In this document: piece after piece, positions 1-8,570 of the stretch | How the letters are laid out: each line of letters starts with the position of its first letter | How positions within the stretch are numbered: the stretch's first letter is position 1 | Assembly (NCBI RefSeq): GCF_900231835.1 | Contig: NZ_OCTN01000001.1 | Span: forward strand, 1 to 64,000 | Direction of reading: 5' to 3' | Source: Pontivivens marinum | GTDB lineage: Bacteria; Pseudomonadota; Alphaproteobacteria; Rhodobacterales; Rhodobacteraceae | DNA length: 64,000 bases | Notes under the pieces: generated by a model | Told to the model about the DNA's origin: nothing | Database searches by the model: none | What the model saw: only the letters and a program-made list of their open reading frames with translations | Translations under genes and position numbers: made by a program

Positions 1-483
1 GCCGAGGATATGAAGAGGCTGGAGACGCGGCAGGCCAGTCTGGAAACAGCAATGGCGCAGGAAGCGGAGGCCATTGAGAAAGAAAAGCAGGCTGTCAGGG
101 CGGAGCGGCAACAGGCGCAGGAACAAACGGCAGCGGCGCGACGCGCCAAAGAGTCCTTTGATCTGGGCGTCACCGCGATCGAGGCCGTCCTGGTTGAGGC
201 CGAAAACGAAACGCTCGCCTACGATCCGGACACAGGCAAGACAACGATGCAGGACCCCACGCTTGTGAAGAACGCGCCACCAAAACTGCGGACACAGATC
301 GTGAAACTCGCCAAACGGCTGGCTTTCGTGGAGAGCAGACTCTTCGCGCGCATCTTCCGATTGGACGAACAGATCCGTAGGGTGCGGGCGTTTCTGACGC
401 GGAACGATATCGAGCGGCAGCAGAAGCGGGACGCGCAACAGATCATAAACGATGTCGCGGACGATGAACCGGGGATGCAGTAA
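1..483 (+). CDS. C-terminal part of a coiled-coil protein, possibly a mobilisation protein (partial)
   Basis: The reading frame is open from base 1, so the gene begins outside the window; the first internal ATG is at base 10. About 160 residues are visible. The first 50 are rich in Glu, Gln, Ala, Arg and Lys in a heptad-like pattern, which predicts a long coiled coil. A basic segment follows (KLRTQIVKLAKRLAFVESRL, about residues 93-112 counted from base 10). There are no membrane segments. Such tails are common in plasmid mobilisation or recombination proteins of the Mob/Pre type, and the accessory surroundings fit this, but no catalytic domain is in the window. The function is an inference from composition and context only. 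Confidence 0.4.
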   Translation, partial: AEDMKRLETRQASLETAMAQEAEAIEKEKQAVRAERQQAQEQTAAARRAKESFDLGVTAIEAVLVEAENETLAYDPDTGKTTMQDPTLVKNAPPKLRTQIVKLAKRLAFVESRLFARIFRLDEQIRRVRAFLTRNDIERQQKRDAQQIINDVADDEPGMQ

Positions 484-827
484 ATGACCCGTTGAGCTCG
501 GCGGGCTATCCTTCGACTCTTGCCTTGAAAGGGGGCTCTTGCACGGCCACGAGCTTGGTGCGGTGAGGGCGGAAACCGGACATCCGCTGTGCTCTGCGCC
601 AAGGTCTTTTATGCGGACGAAGCTGTCCTTGAATACGTCAATCCAAAGGTCGGCTTATTGCGTGGCTCTGCGGGCGAATATGGAATCTCCGCTTTCAAAA
701 TGGAGTGTCCCACCTTGAAGTCGTTCGCCCCTACCCTGAAGTGGGCCTTGAGTGGTTAGGTGAATCCGGTTCCGGCACGCGATCACATGAAACTTCCTAC
801 TGAGAAGCACTTAAATGGTCGGAGTTT
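484..827. other. Intergenic region without recognisable gene
   Basis: This 344-base stretch lies between the coiled-coil gene and the 3' end of the unknown minus-strand operon. I see no credible coding frame, RNA gene or strong hairpin. A short imperfect inverted repeat (AATGGT and ACCATT, near 814-841) overlaps the end of the minus-strand gene and is too weak to call a terminator. Confidence 0.4.
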
Positions 828-2027
828 TCAGCCAAACCATTCATGTGGTGCTTTCGAACCAAATGCTTTTTTAAGAAAATACTCGTTTTCGAATTTATTA
901 TTGATCGATTTTACTTGTATACTGTCGTCCGCTATTAAATGTAGCTGGTTTTCATAACGCCGAGATCTCGAAAATGTGGAGATATTAACAGGCTCTCCTT
1001 TGAAATCAACAAGTGTGCCGTCACCTTTTATGACCACTACTGCTTCATCAAACTCTACAATGACACCAAACAGCGCGGACCTAACCGATACAATTTCGCT
1101 TGCATCGGCTGGTAGTTGCCTATGTCCTAGGAGCCGCCTCTCCCCCGAAGCCGCGAAGCGATAAGCACTGATTCTGCTTCCAGATACCTTGTAAATCTTG
1201 TCGTGCGATCCCCAAGATAGCGCATGATCTTGCTCCGAGCTTTCGTCATCGATCCCATCATTGAGATCGATGTTTTCCTCAAACTTAATTCTTTCGATTT
1301 CAGCGCCATCGCCATCACTGAATGTGTCATCTGTTTTTGTTGGCCTAAAAAATTCTCCGGTTTTTATGAATTTCGCCAGATAGCTGCCTCCGCTGTATGA
1401 GAGGGCCGAGATGTTTTGATACATCCAATCACAAGCGTCACAGGGTTGGCTATTTAGTTCAAGGCCATCGCTTTCAGATGGCTTGAAGCCATGCTCCAGA
1501 TTGAGATCCAATTGACGTAGTCCAGCATCACCTGAAGCGCAAGCAATGCGACCATAAGCGGCAGCGATCTGACGCGTTGCTACCGAAGATATTTTCTTAA
1601 GGATATGAACGCCTATGTGATCGGAGTTTACGTATTCGATGTGAACGCCGTTATGCGATGACATTATCATTCGATCATAGTGCATATTCATTGATGTATT
1701 AGGGAATGCTCCAGAAACGTCTGACTTTGCCAGCAGGTATTTTGCCATCTTTTTTGACGAGAGGTCAAAATCGAAAACGGTCAATTGTTCGAAGGCTCTT
1801 GTTACGGTGTCTCTTGTCAAAGTTCCATTGCTAATTGCATTGCTTGCTCGGAAAGAAAACTGAAGCGCAGGTCGCGCAGCTGCTTCAATTGCTTCCTCTA
1901 AGTCAGAAGTAAGAGCGTCCCAGTCAAAAACGGCCCAATCTCCTTCGGGAGTTAGGGCGTGAAGCTTCCCCTTGTAAAGCAGAGTGTCCCACCAAGACCC
2001 CTCGATTGTAATATTTAAATCGCGCAT
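828..2027 (-). CDS. Hypothetical protein, second gene of an unknown two-gene operon
   Basis: I do not recognise this family. The frame can be read from 2087, but the ATG at 2027 (protein begins MRDLNITIEG, 399 residues) is preced by GAGGGCAG at good spacing and overlaps the end of the upstream gene by 13 bases, so I prefer it. The protein is acidic and soluble, with no signal peptide or membrane segment. It has many short hydrophobic strands separated by Gly/Asp turns. The N-terminal LLYKGKLHALTPEGDWAVFD and the C-terminal third look like repeated beta blades, so a propeller-like fold is possible but speculative. A central PCDACDW motif is noticeable. Base use is more AT-rich than the core genes to the right, which suggests horizontal acquisition. 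Confidence 0.6.
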   Translation of the reverse strand: MRDLNITIEGSWWDTLLYKGKLHALTPEGDWAVFDWDALTSDLEEAIEAAARPALQFSFRASNAISNGTLTRDTVTRAFEQLTVFDFDLSSKKMAKYLLAKSDVSGAFPNTSMNMHYDRMIMSSHNGVHIEYVNSDHIGVHILKKISSVATRQIAAAYGRIACASGDAGLRQLDLNLEHGFKPSESDGLELNSQPCDACDWMYQNISALSYSGGSYLAKFIKTGEFFRPTKTDDTFSDGDGAEIERIKFEENIDLNDGIDDESSEQDHALSWGSHDKIYKVSGSRISAYRFAASGERRLLGHRQLPADASEIVSVRSALFGVIVEFDEAVVVIKGDGTLVDFKGEPVNISTFSRSRRYENQLHLIADDSIQVKSINNKFENEYFLKKAFGSKAPHEWFG

Positions 2028-2440
2028 CTCTGCCCTCGCGTAATTTTGCGAACTTTCGAGCGCGTTAGAATGCCTTCTGAAAGCCAATCGGTAAGTATCT
2101 CCCGGGGAGGCACCTGATTGTTGATTCTATAGTTGCATGGATATCCGCGCCACTCACCCTCTGCGTGGTTATCATATTTAGCGAGAAAGACTTTGCCGAC
2201 CTCTCTGTCATAGCCAAGATAAGCTATTTTATTCCCGACTGTGTGTATTCCCCAGCCGTCCCTTCCCTCCGTCCAGTTTTTTTCACAAGTATTCTTGAAC
2301 GAACCAGATTCTTCTTCCTGTGAAATAGTCCACTGAGATTTTCCAGTACTACCATCTCGATGCTTTGGCGAATGCATGTAGATACACTCTATTATTGCTG
2401 CCGTTTCTGGGCATAGAAATGAAATTTTCGTGCTATTCAA
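2015..2440 (-). CDS. Hypothetical protein, first gene of an unknown two-gene operon
   Basis: A 141-residue soluble protein starting at TTG (2438-2440), preceded by GAGGCGG about six bases away. Its 3' end overlaps the start of the next gene, so the two are probably translated together. The C-terminal part has a compact pattern: GYPCNYRINNQVPP, then a Trp-containing helix and a basic end (KVRKITRGQRC). I have seen the layout GYP, PP, hydrophobic-W, basic tail in small uncharacterised bacterial proteins but cannot name a family. Codon use is AT-rich, like its partner. An 18-bp perfect palindrome lies 73 bases upstream of the start. A toxin-immunity or defence pair is possible from the context, but nothing in the sequence proves it. 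Confidence 0.55.
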   Translation of the reverse strand: MNSTKISFLCPETAAIIECIYMHSPKHRDGSTGKSQWTISQEEESGSFKNTCEKNWTEGRDGWGIHTVGNKIAYLGYDREVGKVFLAKYDNHAEGEWRGYPCNYRINNQVPPREILTDWLSEGILTRSKVRKITRGQRCAI

Positions 2441-2921
2441 TGGACCGCCTCAAATTTGTAGTGCAATTTTTTCTAAATCTTGTTTCGTTTAAAAAGATGA
2501 TGGCTTAGCAATATATTTCGTACGAAATATTTTGATGCGAACATTAAACCACTGTTTGGGTAATATTTCAACCAGTGTCCTCACGGCCATAGGCAGCGGA
2601 CATAAGCAGAAACACATAGGCAATTTGCTAGTTTGGGAGTTTAGAGGCTGAAGCAGCGCTCACGCTTTATCGTGTTCGCAGACATTGGTGCCTCGTGCAG
2701 TATTGGTCGATCTGGGCTCGAAGCGGCTGTTTGGCGCAAAGTAAGTGGACGACAGCTTTGGGCCGCTAGTGTCGCAGATACCTGGTCAGATCATGGTCGC
2801 CGCGCTGCACCGCAGAAGTTCGTTCCGAGCCCAAAACGACAGTAGTCTACACAAAGGCCCTTGCTAGTAGTGCATGACTGAAATCGCATTAGACGACCCA
2901 TTAAGATCTTCTAGGAGCTGA
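2441..2921. other. Intergenic region: AT-rich leader of the unknown operon and remnant DNA
   Basis: The part next to the unknown operon (2441-2560) is AT-rich and contains a perfect palindrome listed separately, so it probably holds the promoter. The rest (2560-2921) has no intact frame and no hairpin that I can support. It may be decayed coding DNA. Confidence 0.4.
2513..2530. promoter_or_regulatory. 18-bp perfect palindrome upstream of the unknown operon
   Basis: The sequence ATATTTCGTACGAAATAT is its own reverse complement. It lies 73 to 90 bases before the TTG start of the first unknown gene, a normal place for an operator or activator site. No regulator gene is adjacent, so the binding protein is unknown. 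Confidence 0.5.
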
Positions 2922-4271
2922 TCAAACGCCCTGGCGGTGTTCCCCTAACTGCCCATTCGTTGCCACCTCAGCACCACCAGCATTTTGGCGAGCAACAACA
3001 AAATACCCCGACCGCTTAAATTGCCAAAGAGTGAGGATTGAGTCGATCAAGATGCCGCCGCCAAAAAGAAATGCTATTTGTTGGAGGTCTGGTTCAAAAA
3101 AACCAACTCTGTAGAAAATGAAAGCTGATCCATAGTAGCATATGCTCACAAACAATGACTGATAAAGCATCAAATCTGTCCGGCCAACGCCGTAGAAATA
3201 GCTGTCGAGCATATGGTTGAACGCAAATACGACATAAAAGCCCAGCATGAGCAAGGCCAGCGAAGCAACCCTGTCGGCCTCGGGTGAACCCATTGCGGAA
3301 GCGATAAACCATGTCCAGCCTGGGATCGTTAGGGCCCACACCACGGTGATCACCAAGGTAAGCCAAATATACCCTATGAAGCGCGGGCCCAGCCTTCCGT
3401 CATGATTGCCTGCATCTTGTCGCACCAGTGTTCCGAGCGTTAGAACTGGCAAGAGTAGCCAACCCCAGATGAACCCGTTCGTAACCCAAAACAGCCCGGC
3501 TTCTTCGACCTCATTCATTAGGCGTAAAATCATAAGCGAAAATGCCAAATTCCGCACACCAGACTCAAGACCGGATCTAAACGCAACGCGGAACCAGTTC
3601 CGCATCCAACGTTTGGGTGATCGCTCTTTAATCTTTCCTATCAGCTCAAGCCGATGCAGAATAATCGCCGAAGGTATTAACAAGAGCGCTCCTACGCCAA
3701 TGTTTGTCAAAGCGACACCTGTTACCCCAAGATCCAACGACCATGACAGCTGGCCTACAAAGAAAGCATCGAGTGCGATAGTTGTGAACGCCCGTATGAC
3801 AACCAGCAGAAGCACTAGATGATGTAAACCGAGAGCAACAAGAACAACAATGCATACATCATTCAGCAAGCCAACCATAATCCCCACGGATTCCATCCGA
3901 ATGTACTTTGCGGTTAGTTCTTGGAGCTCTGCTTGCTGAGACATTGCTGCCGTAAACTGATCAGCCACTAACAAGATAATAATCGTTAAAACGGCATACG
4001 CAGCAAGTGTTACAGTGAAGGCGCTGCTAATGCGCTCACGTAATGCTGGAAGGTCACGAATTACCTGTCCGAACAGAAAATAGAGTGGCAAAAGAAGCGC
4101 CTCTTGTAGGACCTCATACGCTAAGTGAAGCCAAGCAGACTGAGCGGCAATACTAAGGTTCCAAGTTTCTGGCATTGAGTTAAGGAAGAAAATTCGGGCA
4201 GTCGAATAGATCACAGGGAAGAACGCAACGAGGAAAATCGAGCCCCAGAGCCGATAATCGATAAATTTCAA
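2922..4271 (-). CDS. MATE-family (MatE-like) membrane transporter
   Basis: The 449-residue protein has about twelve hydrophobic segments in two halves, the length and layout of MATE (multidrug and toxin extrusion) proteins, which export organic compounds in exchange for Na+ or H+. The segment LGVTGVALTNIGVGALLLIP (about residues 180-199) matches the usual MATE pattern at the end of the first bundle. The conserved charged residues that would define the coupling ion are not obvious. The start is TTG at 4269-4271 with a weak ribosome site, so a slightly different start is possible. The gene stands alone in accessory DNA, with lower GC than the core genes. Substrate unknown; another polytopic flippase-like role (MOP superfamily) is possible. 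Confidence 0.7.
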   Translation of the reverse strand: MKFIDYRLWGSIFLVAFFPVIYSTARIFFLNSMPETWNLSIAAQSAWLHLAYEVLQEALLLPLYFLFGQVIRDLPALRERISSAFTVTLAAYAVLTIIILLVADQFTAAMSQQAELQELTAKYIRMESVGIMVGLLNDVCIVVLVALGLHHLVLLLVVIRAFTTIALDAFFVGQLSWSLDLGVTGVALTNIGVGALLLIPSAIILHRLELIGKIKERSPKRWMRNWFRVAFRSGLESGVRNLAFSLMILRLMNEVEEAGLFWVTNGFIWGWLLLPVLTLGTLVRQDAGNHDGRLGPRFIGYIWLTLVITVVWALTIPGWTWFIASAMGSPEADRVASLALLMLGFYVVFAFNHMLDSYFYGVGRTDLMLYQSLFVSICYYGSAFIFYRVGFFEPDLQQIAFLFGGGILIDSILTLWQFKRSGYFVVARQNAGGAEVATNGQLGEHRQGV

Positions 4272-4541
4272 ACGGGAGAGCCTTTTTAATCATACATTGA
4301 AACTGCAGGTATTTTTTAATCGGCATAGGTGTCAAGCCTCACTTCTTTGGTTTGTCTGCTCATTGCGACGGTTTTGGATCGCAAACTGCAGTGCGCCCAC
4401 ATAGAGCGAGGATCCGGCAGGTGGACGAAGTCCCACAGTGAGATCATTGATGGCTCTGAATTGCTGCGGAATGCACGAATGTCCGCTCTCGGGAAGCCGC
4501 ATCGCAGCGTTTCAGGGCAAGGCCAAAGTCTGGTAAGGGCT

Positions 4542-4559
4542 TATTCTGTTGAAAAACTC
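4542..4559 (+). repeat. Left terminal inverted repeat of the IS
   Basis: TATTCTGTTGAAAAACTC, identical over 18 bases to the reverse complement of the right end. It lies 48 bases beyond the transposase stop codon. Confidence 0.8.
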
Positions 4560-4606
4560 ATGGTTTCCCAGCCTGTATCACGGGGCGACTGGTTCCCGCC
4601 TTGATT

Positions 4607-6007
4607 TCACTGAACGGTGTTGGCCCGAATTGGGTTCGGGGCTAGTTTGGCTAACTTTTTGAGGTTTTGAGCGGTTGCGGCGAGGATAAATTCGTCGTGA
4701 GCGCCACATGGTCCACGTAATCGAAGCCGACTTAAGCCGTGAATACGTTTTAGATGGGCGAACGACATTTCGACCTTTTTGCGTAGCTTTCGCGAGATGG
4801 CATATTGCTGTGTTTGCGATAGGGCGCGTGCGACATCACGGGAAGGTTCGTAAATTGAGCGAGTAACTTTGCGTTGTGGCTCTTTGGGTGTGCAACGTTG
4901 TTTGAGCTGACATTCATCACAATCAGATTTCCGGGCACGGTAGCGGATGGTTGCATCTTTATTGGGACCAGACCTCGGTTTTGTGAAGGCACGCCTGTAT
5001 TGCCTCAGCTCTTTGCCGCTGGAGCAGATATAGAGATCGTTCTCAGCATCAAATGTAAACTCAGCCCGTTCAAACGTACCATCCTTGCGGCCTGATTTAT
5101 CGATTACAGGGATATGTGGCGCGATCCCGCGTTTCTCAACCAACCAATCCAGCATTGGGCCTGAGCCATAAGCGGTGTCAGCTATCAAACGTTCAGGCTT
5201 GAGGTCATGCGTTTTGCGAACGCGATCAATCATGGTTCTTACGACCCCAACCTCGGCTTGCCGAATGGATCGGCTGGGTTCGACATCAAGGATCACAGCG
5301 TTATCTGTATCGATCAGATAGTTCGTAGAATATGCAAAATATGCCGGACCGCCACGGGCACCTGTCCATTGAGATGCCGGATCTGAGTGTGAGATGAACT
5401 TGGGCACAACTGGGCTGGCTGCGCCAAAAGCGGCGTCGTCCAGTGTGTCGAGGTACTCGCGAACTGCGCGGGGTGCATCAGCAGGATCAATGGCCTCTGG
5501 GTTCCAATCTGCCTTGGGTGTGGACTTTTGACGGTTGGCATCCGCTGCAATAATGCTGGCATCGGCCGCAAACCGGTGACCGCTTGCTAGGCCTACCTCA
5601 ATACATTGGGCGACCACCGTCTCGAACACATGGCGCAACACATCGCTGTCACGGAAACGCCCGTGCCGGTTCTTGGAAAATGTCGAGTGATCTGGAATTG
5701 GATCCGACAAATCCATCTTGCAGAACCAACGATAGGCGAGGTTCAGATGGACCTCTTCGCACAGACGCCGTTCTGATCGAATGCCCATGACGTATCCAAC
5801 CAACAACATCCGCATCATCAATTCTGGATCAATCGAGGGCCGCCCAGTGAAGCTGTAAAACTCAGTCAGATGTGTCCGGACGCTGGACAGATCAACAACG
5901 CCATCAATCGCTCGCAACACGTGATCCGTGGGGACGTGACCTTCTATCGAGAAATCATAGAACAGAGCAGATTGTGCTTCCTGACGTGGTCCCATCATCG
6001 CGATCAA
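4607..6007 (-). CDS. IS1182-family transposase
   Basis: A 466-residue DDE transposase, full length for the family. The N-terminal part (about 1-100) is the DUF772-type domain with a helical region and the phrase GRPSIDPELMMRMLLVGYVM. The catalytic core follows: RFAADASIIAADANR carries the first Asp (about residue 150), LIADTAYGSG the second (about residue 275), and the C-terminal KKVEMSFAHLKRIHGL the Glu (about residue 420). A Cys cluster (CDECQLKQRC) sits before the last motif, as is usual for the group. It catalyses cut-and-paste movement of the element around it. No frameshift or internal stop is seen. The closely spaced Mets at the start leave the exact start uncertain by four codons. Confidence 0.9.
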   Translation of the reverse strand: MIAMMGPRQEAQSALFYDFSIEGHVPTDHVLRAIDGVVDLSSVRTHLTEFYSFTGRPSIDPELMMRMLLVGYVMGIRSERRLCEEVHLNLAYRWFCKMDLSDPIPDHSTFSKNRHGRFRDSDVLRHVFETVVAQCIEVGLASGHRFAADASIIAADANRQKSTPKADWNPEAIDPADAPRAVREYLDTLDDAAFGAASPVVPKFISHSDPASQWTGARGGPAYFAYSTNYLIDTDNAVILDVEPSRSIRQAEVGVVRTMIDRVRKTHDLKPERLIADTAYGSGPMLDWLVEKRGIAPHIPVIDKSGRKDGTFERAEFTFDAENDLYICSSGKELRQYRRAFTKPRSGPNKDATIRYRARKSDCDECQLKQRCTPKEPQRKVTRSIYEPSRDVARALSQTQQYAISRKLRKKVEMSFAHLKRIHGLSRLRLRGPCGAHDEFILAATAQNLKKLAKLAPNPIRANTVQ

Positions 6008-6059
6008 TCTCCGACATCAATAAGGCAATTGAATCAGCAGCAAAGACCCAAATCAACAG

Positions 6060-6077
6060 GAGTTTTTCAACAGAATA
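6060..6077 (-). repeat. Right terminal inverted repeat of the IS
   Basis: GAGTTTTTCAACAGAATA, the exact reverse complement of the left end. It lies about 53 bases upstream of the transposase start, so the promoter must be within that gap or provided by the repeat itself. Confidence 0.8.
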
Positions 6078-6319
6078 GGCCGGAACCAACAATAGGCCTG
6101 CAGGCGATCAGAGTTAAAATCATGCGTGCCCAGCGAGAAAAGCGAAAACGACTCTCTGCCAAAGAAGGCTAGCTAGACCTGATGGCAAAACATCGCCGAA
6201 GCGGCTAGATTTGAAACGTGGAACCGCGCCAAGGCTACACAAAACTGTACCTTGAAATGTACCCCACGCATCATGGAACACAAATAAACAAGGAATTCCA
6301 GTATGTTCGCCAGATTAAA

Positions 6320-6409
6320 TGGCGGAGGCGGTGGGATTCGAACCCACGGTACGCTCTCACGCACGCCGGTTTTCAAGACCGGTGCCTTAAACCGCTCGGC
6401 CACACCTCC
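6320..6409 (-). tRNA. tRNA-Ser (anticodon UGA)
   Basis: The 90-base minus-strand sequence folds as a class II tRNA: acceptor 5' GGAGGTG pairs with CGCCTCC, the anticodon loop is CTTGAAA with anticodon TGA, a long variable arm follows, and the T arm contains GGTTCGAATCC. Discriminator G and an encoded CCA end the gene at 6320. The 3' end points towards the accessory segment on the left, the normal geometry for an integration site. Confidence 0.95.
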
Positions 6410-6432
6410 AGCAAAAATGTTCCTACACGAAG

Positions 6433-6461
6433 TTGACAGAGAACGTCCAGTACCAGACTTT
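6433..6461 (+). promoter_or_regulatory. Possible promoter upstream of the SPOR-protein gene
   Basis: A perfect TTGACA (6433-6438) is followed after about 17 bases by a poor -10 region (GACTTT). It lies about 85 bases before the SPOR-protein start and faces the right way. Support is weak because the -10 does not match well. Confidence 0.3.
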
Positions 6462-6544
6462 CCTCATTCGTCGTGCTGCGTTAGAGTTCCGCCTGAGCGA
6501 TGGCCACATAGAGGGCTGCGATCACAGGCAATGAGGCGGACATC

Positions 6545-7393
6545 ATGAAATTTTCGATATGGCACATGCGTGCGACTGGAACTGCATGCGCGCTGCTGGC
6601 GATCGCTGCGTGTGAGCCTGTCGTCGACTCGCAACAGGCGCAAGCCCCCAGCGAAACACCTGTAGCCGCAACACCGCAGGCGACCGAGGTGGAGGTCGCG
6701 ACCCCACGGCCTGATCTGTATTCGGTTCGCGCGCTGGCTGCGTGGGACGGTCGCCCCTCGCTGGGCGGGGCGTGGATTGCGCACCCTGATGTGGCATCGG
6801 CGGAGCGGGCCAGCATTACCGAGGTTGCAACAGGCCGCACGATTACGGCCGCGCTGTTCCGCCGCGATCCATCAATTCCGGGCCCGCCATTCCAATTATC
6901 AGCCGACGCGGCGCAACAGCTTGGCATTCAGCCCGGTGTCTCGGTCGAGCTGGATGTTGTGGCTGTGCGCATGACCACTGTAACAGCACCACAGCCCACC
7001 CCCATTGCAGAACCAACGGTTGAGCATGCGGTTGCCGAGGCCGACAGCCCAACTCCCGAACCGGTTGAACAGGTGACGCCAGTTGAGACGGTCGCAACAA
7101 CAGTGCCTGAACCACGCCCGGAGCCAACACCGCCCCCTGCCCCAACATCCGCACCAACCACCGATGCAGCACCTGAGCGACCCTATATGCAGGTCGGCAC
7201 CTTTGGCGTAGCAGCCAATGCAGCGGCGCTAGTCGAGCGTTTACAGGCTGAGGGATTGAACGCGAAAACCGTCGCGGCGGGCGCATTGACCCGTGTGGTT
7301 GTTGGCCCTGCGAGCACCACAGCGGAGCAAGCCGTGATCCGCGACACGCTACGAGAGATGGGCTTCACCGACGCCCTCGCCGTCGCACTTTAA
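6545..7393 (+). CDS. SPOR-domain lipoprotein with a degenerate RlpA-like domain
   Basis: The 282-residue protein starts with a signal sequence ending in a lipobox (LLAIAAC, Cys at about residue 23), so it is probably anchored in the outer membrane. Residues about 60-140 resemble the double-psi beta-barrel of RlpA lytic transglycosylases (ITEVATGRTITAALF, then SADAAQQLGIQPG), but the invariant catalytic Asp region (normally NDRGP) reads RRDPSIPGP, so activity is doubtful. A Pro/Thr/Glu-rich linker leads to a C-terminal SPOR domain (about 210-282), which binds denuded peptidoglycan at the division septum. It lies 25 bases before the carboxypeptidase gene, a typical cell-wall pairing in Rhodobacteraceae. 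It probably helps direct wall processing during division. Confidence 0.75.
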   Translation: MKFSIWHMRATGTACALLAIAACEPVVDSQQAQAPSETPVAATPQATEVEVATPRPDLYSVRALAAWDGRPSLGGAWIAHPDVASAERASITEVATGRTITAALFRRDPSIPGPPFQLSADAAQQLGIQPGVSVELDVVAVRMTTVTAPQPTPIAEPTVEHAVAEADSPTPEPVEQVTPVETVATTVPEPRPEPTPPPAPTSAPTTDAAPERPYMQVGTFGVAANAAALVERLQAEGLNAKTVAAGALTRVVVGPASTTAEQAVIRDTLREMGFTDALAVAL

Positions 7394-7418
7394 GTATTAA
7401 AACAGAGGAGTTTCTCTG

Positions 7419-8564
7419 ATGATTTTGCGTTTTCTGATCATAATTTCAGTCATGTTTTCGCTGCCGCTTTCGGCGCAAACCATTGATACGGCGGCAACAG
7501 CCGCTTTGGTTATCGACTATGATACTGGTGCGGTTCTGCTGGAAAAAAATGCGGATGAGCCGATTCCGCCGGCCTCTATGTCCAAGCTGATGACCCTGAA
7601 CATGTTGTTCGAGGCAATTCAGGAGGAGCGCGTCTCGCTCGACGATACATTCCCCGTTAGTGAAAATGCGCATGGCTATCCGGGGTCCACGATGTTCCTC
7701 GAAACACGGCATAACCCGACTGTGCGCGATCTGATCCGCGGCATCGTCGTTCTGTCCGGTAATGATGCCTGCATCGTGGTCGCCGAACATCTGGCCGGTT
7801 CCGAGGGCGCATTCGCCTATCAAATGACCGAGCGTGCGCGTGAGCTGGGCATGACGGGATCGACCTTTGCCAACTCCACCGGATGGCCCGCTGAGTCGCA
7901 TCGGATGAGCGCACGTGACCTCGTATTCCTCGCGCAGCGTATGTTGGGTGAGTTTGGCGAGCATTACTCCTTTTTCGCCGAGCGTGAATTCACATGGAAT
8001 GGCATTACGCAGCCCAACCGCAACCCGCTTCTATACAGCTCGATTGCCGGGGATGGCCTGAAAACAGGACATACTGAGGAGGCAGGATACGGCCTCGTCG
8101 GGTCCGCTGTGCGTGATGGACGCCGGATTGTGTTCATGATTACCGGCCTGCAAAGCACCGCTGATCGCACGAATGAGAGCGAGCGCATCGCAGCATGGGC
8201 ATTCCGGGAATTTGAGAATGTGACCTTCTTTGATGCCGACACAGTCGTCGCGCAGGCAGATGTTTGGCTGGGGGCGGAGCAACAGGTGGGTCTGGTCGCG
8301 GATGAGGAAATCCTCGCCACTCTGCCCCGTGGTCGCGCAGCCGATGCAACGGCCCGGGTGGTTTATGACGGACCAATCGCGGCACCAATCGCCGCCGGTC
8401 AACATATTGCCGATCTGCTGATCGAGACGCCGGGCGTTGGCACCATGACCATCCCGTTGCTGGCAGAAACCGATGTGGCAGAGGGTGGACCGATGACGCG
8501 CATCGTATCCTCCGCCGGATTGCTGGCCTCACATGCCTTTGACAGCATGTTCGGATCGGACTGA
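7419..8564 (+). CDS. Serine-type D-Ala-D-Ala carboxypeptidase (penicillin-binding protein 5/6 type)
   Basis: The 381-residue protein has a signal peptide (about residues 1-19) and the three motifs of peptidase family S11: SxxK as S53-M-S-K56, SGN in VVLSGNDACI, and KTG in GLKTGHTEEAGYG. It removes the terminal D-Ala from peptidoglycan pentapeptides in the periplasm, limiting cross-linking. A C-terminal beta domain (about 280-350) follows, as in PBP5/6; a clear amphipathic membrane anchor is not obvious. AGAGGAG precedes the ATG. The gene is followed by tmk after six bases, so it belongs to one operon with tmk, holB, tatD and the MBL gene. Confidence 0.92.
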   Translation: MILRFLIIISVMFSLPLSAQTIDTAATAALVIDYDTGAVLLEKNADEPIPPASMSKLMTLNMLFEAIQEERVSLDDTFPVSENAHGYPGSTMFLETRHNPTVRDLIRGIVVLSGNDACIVVAEHLAGSEGAFAYQMTERARELGMTGSTFANSTGWPAESHRMSARDLVFLAQRMLGEFGEHYSFFAEREFTWNGITQPNRNPLLYSSIAGDGLKTGHTEEAGYGLVGSAVRDGRRIVFMITGLQSTADRTNESERIAAWAFREFENVTFFDADTVVAQADVWLGAEQQVGLVADEEILATLPRGRAADATARVVYDGPIAAPIAAGQHIADLLIETPGVGTMTIPLLAETDVAEGGPMTRIVSSAGLLASHAFDSMFGSD

Positions 8565-8570
8565 GGGACG

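Larger units (their letters stand above)
4542..6077 (-). mobile_element. IS1182-family insertion sequence, apparently complete
   Basis: A 1,536-bp element contains one full transposase gene on the minus strand and is bounded by 18-bp perfect inverted repeats (TATTCTGTTGAAAAACTC at 4542-4559 and its complement at 6060-6077). I could not identify a convincing target-site duplication: the flanks share only a GGC. With intact ends and an intact gene, the copy may still be mobile. Confidence 0.8.

Noticed and set aside
4329-4604. Small plus-strand frame left of the IS
   Set aside because: It runs across the IS end, has no ribosome site and no recognisable motif.
6173-6403. Minus-strand open frame starting MAERFKAPVLKTG
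   Set aside because: It reads through the tRNA-Ser gene. This translation is a common false gene over tRNA-Ser; the plus-strand frame with RRWDSNPR is the same artefact.
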